Positions 53,952-63,466 of a stretch of 64,000 nucleotides of DNA are shown here, one piece after another. Where the stretch lies: assembly GCF_023746555.1 (NCBI RefSeq), contig NZ_CP098755.1, positions 3,856,501-3,920,500 of the forward strand, in the 5' to 3' direction. The notes beneath the pieces were generated by a model, which had not been told where the DNA came from, ran no database searches, and was given only the letters and a program-made list of their open reading frames with translations. The position numbers and the translations under genes are program-made. The stretch's first letter is position 1. Every line of letters begins with the position of its first letter. Origin of the DNA: Brevibacillus ruminantium (GTDB lineage: Bacteria; Bacillota; Bacilli; Brevibacillales; Brevibacillaceae).

Positions 53952-54884
53952 TTGAAACGCATGCGTGCCTTCTCGCTTTTTTTCGCAATGGTCCTGTGCT
54001 TGCTGCTCACTGCCTGTACTTCCTCCACAGGGTCCACCCCTGCCCCGCAGGCGCCTTCCGGGCAAGAGCAGCAGGGTCAAACAGCTGGACAGGCTCCTGC
54101 TGCACCTGACCCTGCTTCAACAGCGGCTTCTGAGGTGAAGCAGTCTGGTACCGGTCAGGAGATCATCCTGGCGACGACAACCAGCACGCAGGATTCCGGC
54201 TTGCTGGATACGCTCCTTCCCCTTTTTGAACAAAACAGCGGCATCAAAGTAAAGGTGATCGCTGTAGGCACGGGACAAGCCATTAAACTGGGTGAGGACG
54301 GAAACGCCGATGTAGTGTTGGTGCACTCGCGCAAGTCGGAAGATGAATTCGTCGCAAATGGCTTTGGGATCAATGCGTATGACGTCATGTACAACCAGTT
54401 CTACATCGTAGGTCCGGCAGACGACCCGGCAGGCGTAAAATCGGCCAAATCAGCCACAGAGGCTTTGAGCCGCATCGCGGAGAAAAAAGCTACTTTCATT
54501 TCCCGGGGCGATGACTCCGGCACGGACAAAAAAGAGAAGAGCATTTGGAAAGAAGCAAGCATAACGCCTGAAGGAAACTGGTATCTCTCCTCGGGTCAAG
54601 GCATGGGAGCAACCTTGCAGATGGCCGACGAGAAAAACGCCTATACCTTGACTGATGAGGCCACTTTTCTTTCCCGTAAAATGAACCTGCAGGTGCTGAA
54701 GCAAGGAGACGAATCTCTTTTAAATCCGTACGGAATTATTCAGGTGAAAACCACATCCAAGCCAGATGCTGCGGAGAAATTGATTCAGTTCTTCGTTGGC
54801 GAAGAAGGTCAAAAAGCAATTAGCCAATTCGGCGCGGATAAATATGGAAAAGGATTGTTCGTTCCTTCCGCGAAAAAACGATAG
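53952..54884 (+). CDS. tupA: Tungstate-binding lipoprotein TupA
   Basis: About 310 residues. The signal peptide ends in LLLTAC (lipid on Cys22), then a proline/alanine/glutamine-rich linker (23-68). TTTSTQDSG (75-83) is the TupA signature that holds tungstate with high selectivity over molybdate; VLVHSRKSEDEFV and DSGTDKKE follow. The start is TTG at 53952 behind AAGGAG; an ATG at 53943 is possible but too close to the site. It is tethered outside and hands tungstate to TupB. Confidence 0.92.
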   Translation: MKRMRAFSLFFAMVLCLLLTACTSSTGSTPAPQAPSGQEQQGQTAGQAPAAPDPASTAASEVKQSGTGQEIILATTTSTQDSGLLDTLLPLFEQNSGIKVKVIAVGTGQAIKLGEDGNADVVLVHSRKSEDEFVANGFGINAYDVMYNQFYIVGPADDPAGVKSAKSATEALSRIAEKKATFISRGDDSGTDKKEKSIWKEASITPEGNWYLSSGQGMGATLQMADEKNAYTLTDEATFLSRKMNLQVLKQGDESLLNPYGIIQVKTTSKPDAAEKLIQFFVGEEGQKAISQFGADKYGKGLFVPSAKKR

Positions 54885-54896
54885 GAGCCCGGCAAT

Positions 54897-55559
54897 ATGA
54901 TAATCACTCCAGAGGTATGGGAGGTTGTCTGGCTCTCCCTGAAAGTGACAACAACTGCCATTCTGCTTGGGTCACTGATCGGCATTCCATTAGGCGCGTT
55001 TCTCGGCCTGTATTCTTTCCCGGGAAAAGGTCTGGCCGTCGTTTTGATCTACACCTGTATGGGACTTCCTCCCGTTTTGGTGGGGGTCGTCGTCTACCTG
55101 CTGCTTTCTCGCTACGGTCCTCTGGGATCGCTTGGCCTGCTATTCACACCGGAAGCGATGGTGATCGCACAAGTCGTCCTGGTTACGCCTATTCTGGCCG
55201 GACTGAGCATGTCAGCCGTCCAGTCCAAGGAGAGGGCTTACTGGGAAACAGCCAAAAGTCTGGGAGCCAGTCCAGCTCAGATGGTCCTGACCATCGTAAA
55301 GGAAGCGCGCAAAGGAATCTGGTCGGGGGTGGCGGCTGCCTATGGCAGGGCGATCTCCGAGGTTGGGGCTGTGATGCTGGTTGGGGGCAATATTGAGCAT
55401 CACACCCGCGTCATGACCACAGCGATTATTCTGGAGACGAGAATGGGCAACTTCACTTCCGGGCTGCAGCTCGGAGTGGTGCTTCTCTTCATCAGCTTTT
55501 TGTTTAACAGCTTTCTTGTCATGGGAGTACTCCAACAACTAAAAAGCGGGCGGAGATGA
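54897..55559 (+). CDS. tupB: Tungstate ABC transporter permease TupB
   Basis: 220 residues with five or six membrane helices. The ABC permease signature EAx3Gx9IxLP-type loop appears as AKSLGASPAQMVLTIVKEARKGIWSGVAAAYGRAISEVGAVMLVGGN, the coupling helix that contacts TupC. It forms the membrane channel. Stop is 5 bases before tupC and the start is 13 bases after tupA. Confidence 0.93.
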   Translation: MIITPEVWEVVWLSLKVTTTAILLGSLIGIPLGAFLGLYSFPGKGLAVVLIYTCMGLPPVLVGVVVYLLLSRYGPLGSLGLLFTPEAMVIAQVVLVTPILAGLSMSAVQSKERAYWETAKSLGASPAQMVLTIVKEARKGIWSGVAAAYGRAISEVGAVMLVGGNIEHHTRVMTTAIILETRMGNFTSGLQLGVVLLFISFLFNSFLVMGVLQQLKSGRR

Positions 55560-55563
55560 CGAA

Positions 55564-56304
55564 ATGAATCAACTGGAGCTGCGTGATCTGCAAGTTGTCT
55601 ATTCGGGAAAAAACGTATTGCAGGTAGAACAGACTTCCTTTGAGCGAGGGAAAATCGTTGGCATCGTCGGTCCCAGCGGATCGGGGAAAAGCACATTACT
55701 GCGTGTCATGTCCCTGCTGGAGCGACCAGCTACAGGCATGATGAATGTATTTGGTACCTCAGTCCATCTCCCTTCCCTCACTCATGCAAACGGCCTTGCA
55801 CTTCAACGAATAATCGGCTTCGTCCAACAAAAACCGACGATGTTTGATGCTACTGTATTCGACAACGTGGCGCTTGGTCTGCGTTACCGGAAAATGGACA
55901 GGGCGACGATCCAGGCACGTGTAACAGAAGCCCTCAAACTGGTAGAATTGGAAGATGCTGAAGCCCAGCGTGCCCCTACCCTCTCTGGCGGGGAAGCTCA
56001 GCGGGTGGCTTTGGCCAGAGTGCTGGTGTATCAACCGGACCTGCTCTTTCTGGATGAACCCACAGCCAATCTCGATCCCTATAACGTCTCTATCTACGAA
56101 CGCGTCATCCAGGCTGTTCACAGGCAGCATCAGACGACGATTCTGATCGTCTCTCACAATCTCCAGCAGGCCCGCAGACTGACGGACAGATGCCTGTTTC
56201 TCCACAAAGGACGCATCGTGGAGGCATGTGATACCGCGTCGTTCTTTGAGCAACCACAGACAAGTGGTTTGCAGGATTTTCTCTGCGGCCGGATGATCTA
56301 CTGA
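55564..56304 (+). CDS. tupC: Tungstate ABC transporter ATPase TupC
   Basis: 246 residues. Walker A GPSGSGKST (about 36-44), Q-loop FVQQKP, ABC signature LSGGEAQRVALARVL (about 142), Walker B LLFLDEPTANLD and the switch histidine in IVSHNLQQ. It energises tungstate uptake by TupAB. Last of the three transporter genes, 37 bases before the moeB gene. Confidence 0.93.
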   Translation: MNQLELRDLQVVYSGKNVLQVEQTSFERGKIVGIVGPSGSGKSTLLRVMSLLERPATGMMNVFGTSVHLPSLTHANGLALQRIIGFVQQKPTMFDATVFDNVALGLRYRKMDRATIQARVTEALKLVELEDAEAQRAPTLSGGEAQRVALARVLVYQPDLLFLDEPTANLDPYNVSIYERVIQAVHRQHQTTILIVSHNLQQARRLTDRCLFLHKGRIVEACDTASFFEQPQTSGLQDFLCGRMIY

Positions 56305-56341
56305 AGTTGGGAAGACACACATGAGGGGAGGTAGATGCCCG

Positions 56342-57370
56342 ATGGTGGGACAACGCTATTCCAGGCAGATTCTGTTTTCCCCGATCGGTGAGGCCGGGCA
56401 AGCCGTATTGCAGCGAAAGAAAGTAGCGATTGTCGGAATGGGTGCATTGGGGACTGTCCTTGCCAATCATCTGGTCCGGGCAGGTGTAGGGTATCTGCGG
56501 CTGATCGACCGTGATTTTGTCGAGGAGAGCAATTTGCAAAGGCAGATGCTTTACGAGGAAGAGGATGCCCGCCAGCATCTGCCCAAGGCGGTCGCCGCGA
56601 TGAACAAGCTGCAAGCGATCAATTCCGGGGTTACGGTCGAAGGGGTCGTTGCAGACCTCGGTCCGGGAAATGCAGAGGCGCTTCTTGCAGATGCGGATGT
56701 AATTCTCGATGGCACAGACAATTTTCATGTCCGTTATTTGATCAATGACGTGGCCGTCAAGCACCAGATTCCCTGGGTCTACGGCGGTGTGGTCAGTGCG
56801 CGCGGCATGTTTGCCGTCATCCGTCCGGGAGTGACCCCCTGCTTTCGCTGTCTGTTTCCTACCTCAGCTTCTGGACGGGGAGAAACCTGTGATACCGTCG
56901 GAGTGATCGGGCCCATCGTTCACATCGTCGCTTCCTACCAAGCGACAGAGGCACTGAAGCTGCTGGTAGGAGCGGAAGACAAATTGAATCCACATCTGGA
57001 GCAGCTGGACATCTGGCAGAATGATCAAATGCAAATGGATATTTCCACAGGAAGAAACCCGTCGTGCGACGTATGTGCATCGCGGAACTTCCATTATTTG
57101 GGCATAACTGAGCCGGAAGGGGAGGATTTTGCCCTGCTCTGCGGCAGAGATACGGTACAGATCAGCCCGCAATACCCGCAAACCGTTGATCTGGAACAAT
57201 TGGCCCATCGTTTGCATAAGATTGGAGCAGTAAACCTCAATGCCTTCCTCCTCCGCTTTCATATTGACGCCTATACGCTCGTCTTCTTCAAGGACGGCCG
57301 TGTGCTCGTACAAGGGACGGATGAGATCTCGGTAGCCCGGACTCTCTACGCTAAATATGTAGGCCATTAG
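56342..57370 (+). CDS. moeB: MoeB/ThiF-type sulfur-carrier adenylyltransferase
   Basis: 342 residues. VGMGALGTVLANHL (32-45) binds ATP; DRDFVEESNLQRQ and GTDNFHVRYLINDVAV follow. Zinc ligands are Cys167/170 (CFRC) and Cys242/245 (CDVC), and Cys183 in GETCDTVGV is the conserved catalytic thiol. A C-terminal 90-residue domain ends LVQGTDEISVARTLYAKYVG, like Bacillus ThiF/MoeB. By context it adenylates MoaD (50309), but activity on ThiS is possible. The ATG at 56342 has GGGGAGGT 9 bases upstream. Last gene before the terminator. Confidence 0.85.
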   Translation: MVGQRYSRQILFSPIGEAGQAVLQRKKVAIVGMGALGTVLANHLVRAGVGYLRLIDRDFVEESNLQRQMLYEEEDARQHLPKAVAAMNKLQAINSGVTVEGVVADLGPGNAEALLADADVILDGTDNFHVRYLINDVAVKHQIPWVYGGVVSARGMFAVIRPGVTPCFRCLFPTSASGRGETCDTVGVIGPIVHIVASYQATEALKLLVGAEDKLNPHLEQLDIWQNDQMQMDISTGRNPSCDVCASRNFHYLGITEPEGEDFALLCGRDTVQISPQYPQTVDLEQLAHRLHKIGAVNLNAFLLRFHIDAYTLVFFKDGRVLVQGTDEISVARTLYAKYVGH

Positions 57371-57413
57371 TGAGAAAATACGTTTGCGTGACGCCCCTGT
57401 TTGGTGATGATAA

Positions 57414-57453
57414 AAAAAGATGCTGCCCGTGTAAAAACGGACAGCATCTTTTT
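57414..57453. terminator. Bidirectional terminator between moeB and thrS
   Basis: AAAAAGATGCTGcCCG/CGGaCAGCATCTTTTT stem between convergent genes. Confidence 0.92.
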
Positions 57454-57512
57454 CATTCACGTGTCAAACCGTTTGATCGCTCTTAGTCAAAGCGCGATTC
57501 GACCCGTCTGGC

Positions 57513-59426
57513 TTATTTCATTTCGCTGATTTCTTTATTAATCTTGTCAAGGAACGCATCCACTGTCATGGCGCCTTCGTCGCCTACTCCGCGTTTGCGA
57601 ACAGAGAGTGTGCCCTCTGCCACTTCGTTTTCCCCGATGACCAGCATATACGGCACTTTTTGCACCTGGGCTTCACGGATTTTATAGCCGATCTTTTCAT
57701 TACGCGCATCCAACTCGACGCGGATGCCGGCTTGCTCCATTTTTTCCTTCACTTTTTGTGCGTACTCCACATGCACTTCGTTGATGGTCATCAGACGCAC
57801 TTGTACAGGAGTGAGCCAGACTGGGAAAGCGCCCGCGTAGTGCTCGATCAGGATACCGATGAAGCGCTCCATCGAGCCGTACATCGCGCGGTGCAGAACC
57901 ACCGGGCGGTGCTTCTCGTTGTCCTGGCCGACATAGGTCAGGTCAAATTTCTCTGGCATCTGGAAGTCAAGCTGAATGGTACCGCACTGGTGACGGCGCT
58001 TCAGCGCATCTGTAATTTGGAAGTCAATTTTCGGTCCGTAGAAGGCTCCGTCTCCTTCCTTAATCTCGTACGGCAAACCAGCCTCTTCCAGTACATTTTT
58101 CAGCGAGCTTTCCGCCAGTTCCCACAGTTCGTCGGATCCCATCGAGTCTTCCGGACGAGTCGAGAGCGCGACGCTGTATTCGAAGCCGAACACCTTGTAG
58201 ATGCTGTCGATGAGCTTTATCATGCTTTTGATCTCGCTTTCGATCTGGTCGGGACGCACGAAGACGTGGGCATCGTCTTGGCAGAAGGTGCGTACCCGGA
58301 GCATGCCGTTCAGAGCACCGGAGTATTCGTGACGGTGAACCTGGCCGAACTCGGAGTATCGGATCGGCAGATCACGGTAGGAGTGCATCTTGTTTTTGTA
58401 GATCAGCATGTGGCCCGGACAGTTCATCGGCTTCAGAGCGTAGGTTGTGTCATCCACCTCGGAGAAGTACATGTTCTCATGGTAGTGATCCCAGTGTCCG
58501 GACTGCAGCCAGAGACGCTGGTTCATGATGAATGGTGAACGCACCTCTGTGTAGTGAGCGAGCTGCTGCAGACGGCGGGAGAATTGCTCCAGCTCGTTGC
58601 GTACGGTAAAACCGTTTGGCAGGTAGAACGGCATGCCCGGAGCCTCTTCCGAGAACATGAACAGCTCCAATTCCTTGCCGAGCTTGCGGTGATCACGCTT
58701 TTTCGCTTCTTCGATGAAGTGCAGGTATTCATCCAGCTCCGATTTTTTCGGCCACGCTGTACCGTAAACGCGCTGGAGAACCTGATTGTCTGACTTGCCG
58801 CGCCAGTAAGCACCGGCCACACTCATCAGCTTGAATGCTTTGATCAAACCGGTGGACGGCAAATGAGGACCGCGGCACAAGTCAAAAAATTCGCCTTGCT
58901 CGTAGATCGTGATGGTCGCATCCTCAGGCAGATCGCGAATCAGCTCCAGCTTCAGGTGATCATTCAGCTCCTGGAAGATGGCAAGTGCTTCTTCACGGCT
59001 TACCTCTTTTCGGCGGATAGGGAGATCTTCTTTAACGATTTTCTCCATTTCCGCCTCGATTTTTGGAAGATCTTCCGGATTCAGTGATACCGGGATATCC
59101 ATGTCGTAGTAAAAACCATCCTCAATTACCGGGCCAATCCCCAGCTTTACATCTTTGCCGTACACACGCTTGATCGCCTGGGCCAGCAAGTGAGCCGTAC
59201 TGTGGCGATACACTTCCAATCCGTCGGTGGAATCGAGGGTGACGATCTCGACAGCCGCATCCTCCAATACCGGTGTATACAAATCGACTACTTTGCCGTT
59301 TACTTTCCCAGCCACTGCTTTTTTCTTCAGGCTGGAGCTGATCGAGCCGGCGATATCTTCAATGGAGACGCCTGCCTCATACGGACGCACGGCTCCGTCC
59401 GGGAATGTAACGTTGATTTGTGCCAC
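57513..59426 (-). CDS. thrS: Threonyl-tRNA synthetase
   Basis: 637 residues. The N-terminal TGS domain (1-62) is followed by the editing domain with HSTAHLLAQA and the class II core: MNCPGHMLIYK carries the zinc cysteine, RYSEFGQVHRHEYSG motif 2, and the C-terminal anticodon-binding domain ends ERKR... EISEMK. It charges tRNA-Thr and removes Ser. Preceded by a T-box and convergent with the tungsten island. ATG at 59426. Confidence 0.97.
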   Translation of the reverse strand: MAQINVTFPDGAVRPYEAGVSIEDIAGSISSSLKKKAVAGKVNGKVVDLYTPVLEDAAVEIVTLDSTDGLEVYRHSTAHLLAQAIKRVYGKDVKLGIGPVIEDGFYYDMDIPVSLNPEDLPKIEAEMEKIVKEDLPIRRKEVSREEALAIFQELNDHLKLELIRDLPEDATITIYEQGEFFDLCRGPHLPSTGLIKAFKLMSVAGAYWRGKSDNQVLQRVYGTAWPKKSELDEYLHFIEEAKKRDHRKLGKELELFMFSEEAPGMPFYLPNGFTVRNELEQFSRRLQQLAHYTEVRSPFIMNQRLWLQSGHWDHYHENMYFSEVDDTTYALKPMNCPGHMLIYKNKMHSYRDLPIRYSEFGQVHRHEYSGALNGMLRVRTFCQDDAHVFVRPDQIESEIKSMIKLIDSIYKVFGFEYSVALSTRPEDSMGSDELWELAESSLKNVLEEAGLPYEIKEGDGAFYGPKIDFQITDALKRRHQCGTIQLDFQMPEKFDLTYVGQDNEKHRPVVLHRAMYGSMERFIGILIEHYAGAFPVWLTPVQVRLMTINEVHVEYAQKVKEKMEQAGIRVELDARNEKIGYKIREAQVQKVPYMLVIGENEVAEGTLSVRKRGVGDEGAMTVDAFLDKINKEISEMK

Positions 59427-59469
59427 GATCCATACTTCCTTTCTTTTCCTATTTTTTCTTTACTGGGAA

Positions 59470-59771
59470 ATAAAAAAAGCACGCATCCCCTGAAGGGACG
59501 AGTGCTTGTTACCCGCGGTACCACCCTACTGATCTGTCAGATGCCAACTTCCTGCGGGAAGGGCCATCCAAGGCAGAACACTTCATTACCATAACGGTTT
59601 TTCAACCGGCTCGCCGATACTGTGAACGTGTATTCGTTCTTTCCCGGCGGCTACTCGAAGGGGGTAGATCGACACCTGTATGCAGCGGGCTTCCAGCCAG
59701 TGTCCCGCCTCTCTGAAGCAACAACAGCATCATCCATGTCCTTCTCATTGTATTTTCGGTGTGGAGTTGTT
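59470..59771 (-). promoter_or_regulatory. T-box leader of thrS
   Basis: The minus strand has GGGTGGTACCGCG (about 59514-59526) and a terminator hairpin GCACGCATCCCCT ... AGGGGATGCGTGC with T run at 59470-59510. A candidate specifier ACC (Thr) is in GATCTACCCC near 59660. Uncharged tRNA-Thr would allow readthrough into thrS. Confidence 0.9.
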
Positions 59772-59777
59772 TTTCGT

Positions 59778-59807
59778 ATTATAGCGGAGTTGGTTTGTTC
59801 CCGTCAA
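59778..59807 (-). promoter_or_regulatory. Sigma-A promoter of thrS
   Basis: TTGACG, 18-base spacer, TATAAT on the minus strand. It overlaps the last codons and stop of ytxC. Confidence 0.85.
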
Positions 59808-60699
59808 GTATGCGTCTGCCTGATAAACACAAGGGGCAAGAGTGACAGGTCATCAGCCGAGTTTCGAAGATGCTTTTCACCGTCTGAATGAGCGAGGGCC
59901 TGTCCTCTGCCAGATGCAGCACGATTCGTTCGGGAGCCAGCGTGACCAGCGCACTGACCAAATAATCTTCGTCCCGGCATTTCTGCTCGTCAACCGAGAG
60001 AATCGCGTCCAACTGCTCCAGCCAAATTCGCTCTCCGTGCTTGTCATAGAGATGGAAAGGTTTGTCCACACTAGGAACGACGTGAACCACTTCCTGCTTG
60101 GTTTCCTGATCGGCAACGAAATAGCGGAGCAAATCGACAAACTCCTGATACTGCCGGTCTTCCAGATAGTCATCCAAACCGGTCTCCACCAACTCAAACA
60201 GTTCATTCCAATGATCCTGCAGTCGGAACCGGACAAAGCCAAGTACGTTGATGTGCCGCTCGTCCTCCAGGTAGTCAAACACCTTGCGATAGATCCGGGC
60301 CTTCCGCGAAGTCATTTGCAGCGTGTCGCCCGGAATTGTCTCCTCCAAGCACAAGCGTTGCACAAACGGGATGATGGACGGCCATTCCTCTTCCAACTCT
60401 TCGGACAGGATCAGATCTGTCGCGATCTCTTCCATCACTTCCGGTTCTTTTGCCCGAAGGACCCATTCAGCAACTGCCAAGGAGATGTACGCACGCGCCC
60501 ATTCGATCGTCTCGGCGTTGTATTCTTCCTGGCACCAGCTCTGAAAACGAAACAGCGTAAAGGAATCCTGCTGCTGCTCCTCATATGTAATGCGCACCGG
60601 ATCTGTTTTTACCCGCTCCTTCATGTCATGCAAGATGGAGCGAAACACTTCACAATGCGCAGGGACATTTTCAAAAAACAGGGTATAGGTTTGCATCAT
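59779..60699 (-). CDS. ytxC: YtxC-like putative sporulation protein
   Basis: 306 residues. Acidic, mostly helical protein matching B. subtilis YtxC, whose gene is also just upstream of thrS. FFENVPAHCEVFRSILHDMKERV and FLDYL-type EDRQYQEFVDLLRYFVADQETKQEVVHVV segments fit the family. The role is not established beyond the 'putative sporulation' label. ATG 60699 (or the next ATG) behind GGGGGGAT. Its 3' end contains the thrS -35. Confidence 0.85.
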   Translation of the reverse strand: MMQTYTLFFENVPAHCEVFRSILHDMKERVKTDPVRITYEEQQQDSFTLFRFQSWCQEEYNAETIEWARAYISLAVAEWVLRAKEPEVMEEIATDLILSEELEEEWPSIIPFVQRLCLEETIPGDTLQMTSRKARIYRKVFDYLEDERHINVLGFVRFRLQDHWNELFELVETGLDDYLEDRQYQEFVDLLRYFVADQETKQEVVHVVPSVDKPFHLYDKHGERIWLEQLDAILSVDEQKCRDEDYLVSALVTLAPERIVLHLAEDRPSLIQTVKSIFETRLMTCHSCPLCLSGRRILDGNKPTPL

Positions 60700-60803
60700 T
60701 ATCCCCCCCAATCCGCAATGTAGTTACAGTATATGTCCCGCTAGAGGCGATATACTTTTAAACGCTTGGAAAGAGAGGGAAGGTTGCAGATGGCAAGAAA
60801 AAA

Positions 60804-60829
60804 CACGGCGCTGTCAACCAGGCACCGTG
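60804..60829 (-). terminator. Terminator after mqnC
   Basis: CACGGTGCcTG/CAGCGCCGTG stem followed by TTTTTTCT on the minus strand. Confidence 0.8.
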
Positions 60830-60862
60830 CATCTTTGACCCTTCCGGGGTCGTTTTATGTGG

Positions 60863-61969
60863 TTAATTTTGCATGACAAAGTCCACCTCTGCCTGCTCTC
60901 CTTCCTGGAAAACACGCAGGATTTCGTACTTCGTATTTCGCTGGGCAGGGATTTTTCCCGCCTCCCTGATCAATTGCAAGATCAGGTTGGTATTCACCTT
61001 GTAGGCGCATTTGGCTGCGGACACGACGTTTTCCTCCATCATCGTCGAGCCGAAGTCATTGGCGCCATAGGAGAGGGACAGCTTGCCGATCTCTGGTCCC
61101 ATGGTAACCCAGGAGGATTGGAAATTCGGAATGTTGTCCAGCATCAACCGGGCGATGGCCAGCGTTTTCAGATATTCCTCCGGCGTGTTGTTGACAGCCT
61201 TCATGTTGGTATTGTCCGGCTGGAACGTCCAGGTGATAAAAGCCGTAAATCCGTTGGTCTCATCCTGTGCATCGCGAATGCGCATGAGGGAGAGAACGCG
61301 CTCCTCCATCTCCTCGCCAAAACCGATCACCATAGTTGCCGTTCCGGGCAATCCTGCGCGATGGGCCGCTTTCTGCGTATCAATCCATTCTGTCCAGGAG
61401 CCTTTGAGTCGGGAGATTTTCCGTCTCGTCCGATCATCCAGAATCTCACCGCCCGCCCCCGGGAGAGAGTCAAGTCCGGCCGCTTTTAATTCGCGCAGTA
61501 CTTCTTCGATGGAGCGTCCCGACACCTGGGCCATTTTTTGCACCTCGGCCGTAGAGAGCGAGTGCATGGTGATTTGCGGAAAACGCTGCTTGATGCCGCG
61601 CAGCAAATCCAGGTAGTACTCCAGCGGCAAGTCCGGGTTGGTTCCGCCTTGCATCAGAATCTCGGTTCCGCCGACGTCAACTGTCTCCTGAATCTTTTGG
61701 TAGATTTCCTTATTGGAGAGTACATACCCTTCTTTTGATCCTGGCGGCCGATAAAATGCGCAAAATCGGCAGTATGTGTCACAAACATTGGTATAGTTTA
61801 CATTTCGTCCGATGACGAAGGTCGTGATGGGATCGGGATGCCATTTTTGCATCACGAGGTTGGCGTAATGGCCAATTTTCTCCAGCTCATTGCTGTCAAA
61901 CAGGGCCAGTCCATCTTCCAGACCGAGGCGTTCACCGGCGAGGGCACGTTCCAAAATATGATCGATCAA
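60863..61969 (-). CDS. mqnC: Cyclic dehypoxanthine futalosine synthase MqnC
   Basis: 368 residues. Radical SAM motif CDTYCRFC (63, 67, 70) followed by AFYRPPGSKEGYVLSNKEIYQKI is the MqnC signature. It cyclises dehypoxanthine futalosine in the alternative menaquinone route. The start TTG at 61969 is 8 bases after AAGGAG and gives the normal family length; a longer ATG reading has no site. A group II intron lies 160 bases upstream. Other mqn genes are not in the window. Confidence 0.9.
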   Translation of the reverse strand: MIDHILERALAGERLGLEDGLALFDSNELEKIGHYANLVMQKWHPDPITTFVIGRNVNYTNVCDTYCRFCAFYRPPGSKEGYVLSNKEIYQKIQETVDVGGTEILMQGGTNPDLPLEYYLDLLRGIKQRFPQITMHSLSTAEVQKMAQVSGRSIEEVLRELKAAGLDSLPGAGGEILDDRTRRKISRLKGSWTEWIDTQKAAHRAGLPGTATMVIGFGEEMEERVLSLMRIRDAQDETNGFTAFITWTFQPDNTNMKAVNNTPEEYLKTLAIARLMLDNIPNFQSSWVTMGPEIGKLSLSYGANDFGSTMMEENVVSAAKCAYKVNTNLILQLIREAGKIPAQRNTKYEILRVFQEGEQAEVDFVMQN

Positions 61970-62137
61970 AAGGATCACTCCTTCTTCCCTTAAACAATTC
62001 ATCCACGCTTCATGGTATCACAAATCAGGCCCCGATACGAGGCTGTGATGAGAAGAATCATGTTTTCCCGCTCAGCTCCGGGCTCCGCCCTGCAGGGTGG
62101 ATTCGCCATGGTATGATTGTCAATTACAAGAATCGAG

Positions 62138-62200
62138 TAGGAGGGGGTGGCTAACCCCGTCCTCTCACACCACCGTACGTACCGTTCGGTATACGGCGGT
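62138..62200 (-). ncRNA. Group II intron domains V and VI
   Basis: Domain V (62169-62200) folds as a 9-bp lower stem ACCGCCGTA/TACGGTGGT, a CG bulge and a 4-bp upper stem capped by GAAC. It contains the CGC triad in place of the AGC found in other classes. A GC-rich domain VI hairpin with a candidate branch A follows to 62138. Confidence 0.8.
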
Positions 62201-63466
62201 TCACCAAGCTTGACGAATGTCAAAATATCGCTGTGTTAAGCTTTTGAGCCCTTGTTGTTGCCAGTAGGCAATGCCGAGGGCTTTGTGTATATGCGGAGTC
62301 TTTGTAGTACGCCATGCCCCCTTGCGGGTGTTTGCAATTTCAATTGCTTTTGTGTGAGATATACCAAGAGAACGGAGTTCTCGATATCTGGTTCTCACTC
62401 GTTTCCACTGCGTCCACAAGCAAAGACGGAGCCTACGCCTTGTCCATTCCTCAATGGATTGTAAGATTCCCTTTGCGTCTGCAAGGGCAAAATATCCAAT
62501 CCAACCCATGAGATACTGGTTTAACCTTTCAACCCGTTCCTCAAGCGAGATACTCCACACTGGATTCGTGATCGTGCGGATTTTCTCTTTTAACTTGAGA
62601 AGGGATTTTGGGTGGATACGAACCGTTGTCTGTTTTACGAAAGTAAAACTAAAGCCAAGGAATTTACGTTTCCACGGCCGGTCCACCGCACTTTTCTCCT
62701 CATTTACTTTTAGCCTAAGCACCTTTTCCAAGTAATCTTTCATGCTCTTCTTAACCCGTTCTCCTGCTCGTCTTGTTTTCACGTAGACGTTGCAATCGTC
62801 CGCATAGCGGCAAAAGCGATGTCCCCTCTTTTCTAATTCCTTATCCAGATCATCAAGCAAGATATTTGCTAATAGTGGGCTTAGCGGTCCACCTTGCGGT
62901 GTCCCCTCACTTGAGGTAGTACAGATTCCTTTTATCATGACACCTGCGTTTAGATAGGATCGAATCAGCTTTAGAAGGCGCTTGTCTTGGATTTTACGAG
63001 CCACGCGGCTCATCAGGATATCATGGTTGACACGATCAAAGAATTTCTCTAGATCGATGTCCACCACGAATCTGTATCCTTCCCTGATATACGCTTGCGC
63101 TTTCCTTACTGCCATGTGGGCGCTACGTTTCGGGCGAAATCCGTAACTGGACTCCGAGAAGGTGGGATCGAAGATCGGTGTTAATACTTGGAGGATGGCT
63201 TGCTGGATGAAGCGGTCCACCACGGTGGGAATGCCTAATAACCTTACGCCTCCGTCAGGTTTCGGGATTTCGACTCTGCGGACAGGTGAAGGTCGATAGG
63301 TTCCTCTTTCCAATTCCTCACGGATAGTTTGCCAGTGTTCGTGTAGATAGTCGCGTAGTTGTTCGGTTGAAACACCATCGACTCCACCAACACCTTTGTT
63401 TGCTTCTACTCGTTGAAGTGCCATCCGTAAGTTTTCCCGTGATAAAACTTTCTCCAGCAAGTCCAT
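62201..63466 (-). CDS. ltrA: Group II intron reverse transcriptase/maturase
   Basis: 421 residues. The RT domain has ERGTYRPSPVRRVEIPKPDGGVRLLGIPTV, SYGFRPKRSAHMAV, TPQGGPLSPLLANILLDDLD and the catalytic YADD (about residue 220). The maturase X domain follows (RLNQYLMGWIGYFALADAKG). There is no C-terminal HNH endonuclease. It splices and reverse transcribes its host RNA. ATG at 63466; the stop is one base before domain V. Confidence 0.92.
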   Translation of the reverse strand: MDLLEKVLSRENLRMALQRVEANKGVGGVDGVSTEQLRDYLHEHWQTIREELERGTYRPSPVRRVEIPKPDGGVRLLGIPTVVDRFIQQAILQVLTPIFDPTFSESSYGFRPKRSAHMAVRKAQAYIREGYRFVVDIDLEKFFDRVNHDILMSRVARKIQDKRLLKLIRSYLNAGVMIKGICTTSSEGTPQGGPLSPLLANILLDDLDKELEKRGHRFCRYADDCNVYVKTRRAGERVKKSMKDYLEKVLRLKVNEEKSAVDRPWKRKFLGFSFTFVKQTTVRIHPKSLLKLKEKIRTITNPVWSISLEERVERLNQYLMGWIGYFALADAKGILQSIEEWTRRRLRLCLWTQWKRVRTRYRELRSLGISHTKAIEIANTRKGAWRTTKTPHIHKALGIAYWQQQGLKSLTQRYFDIRQAW

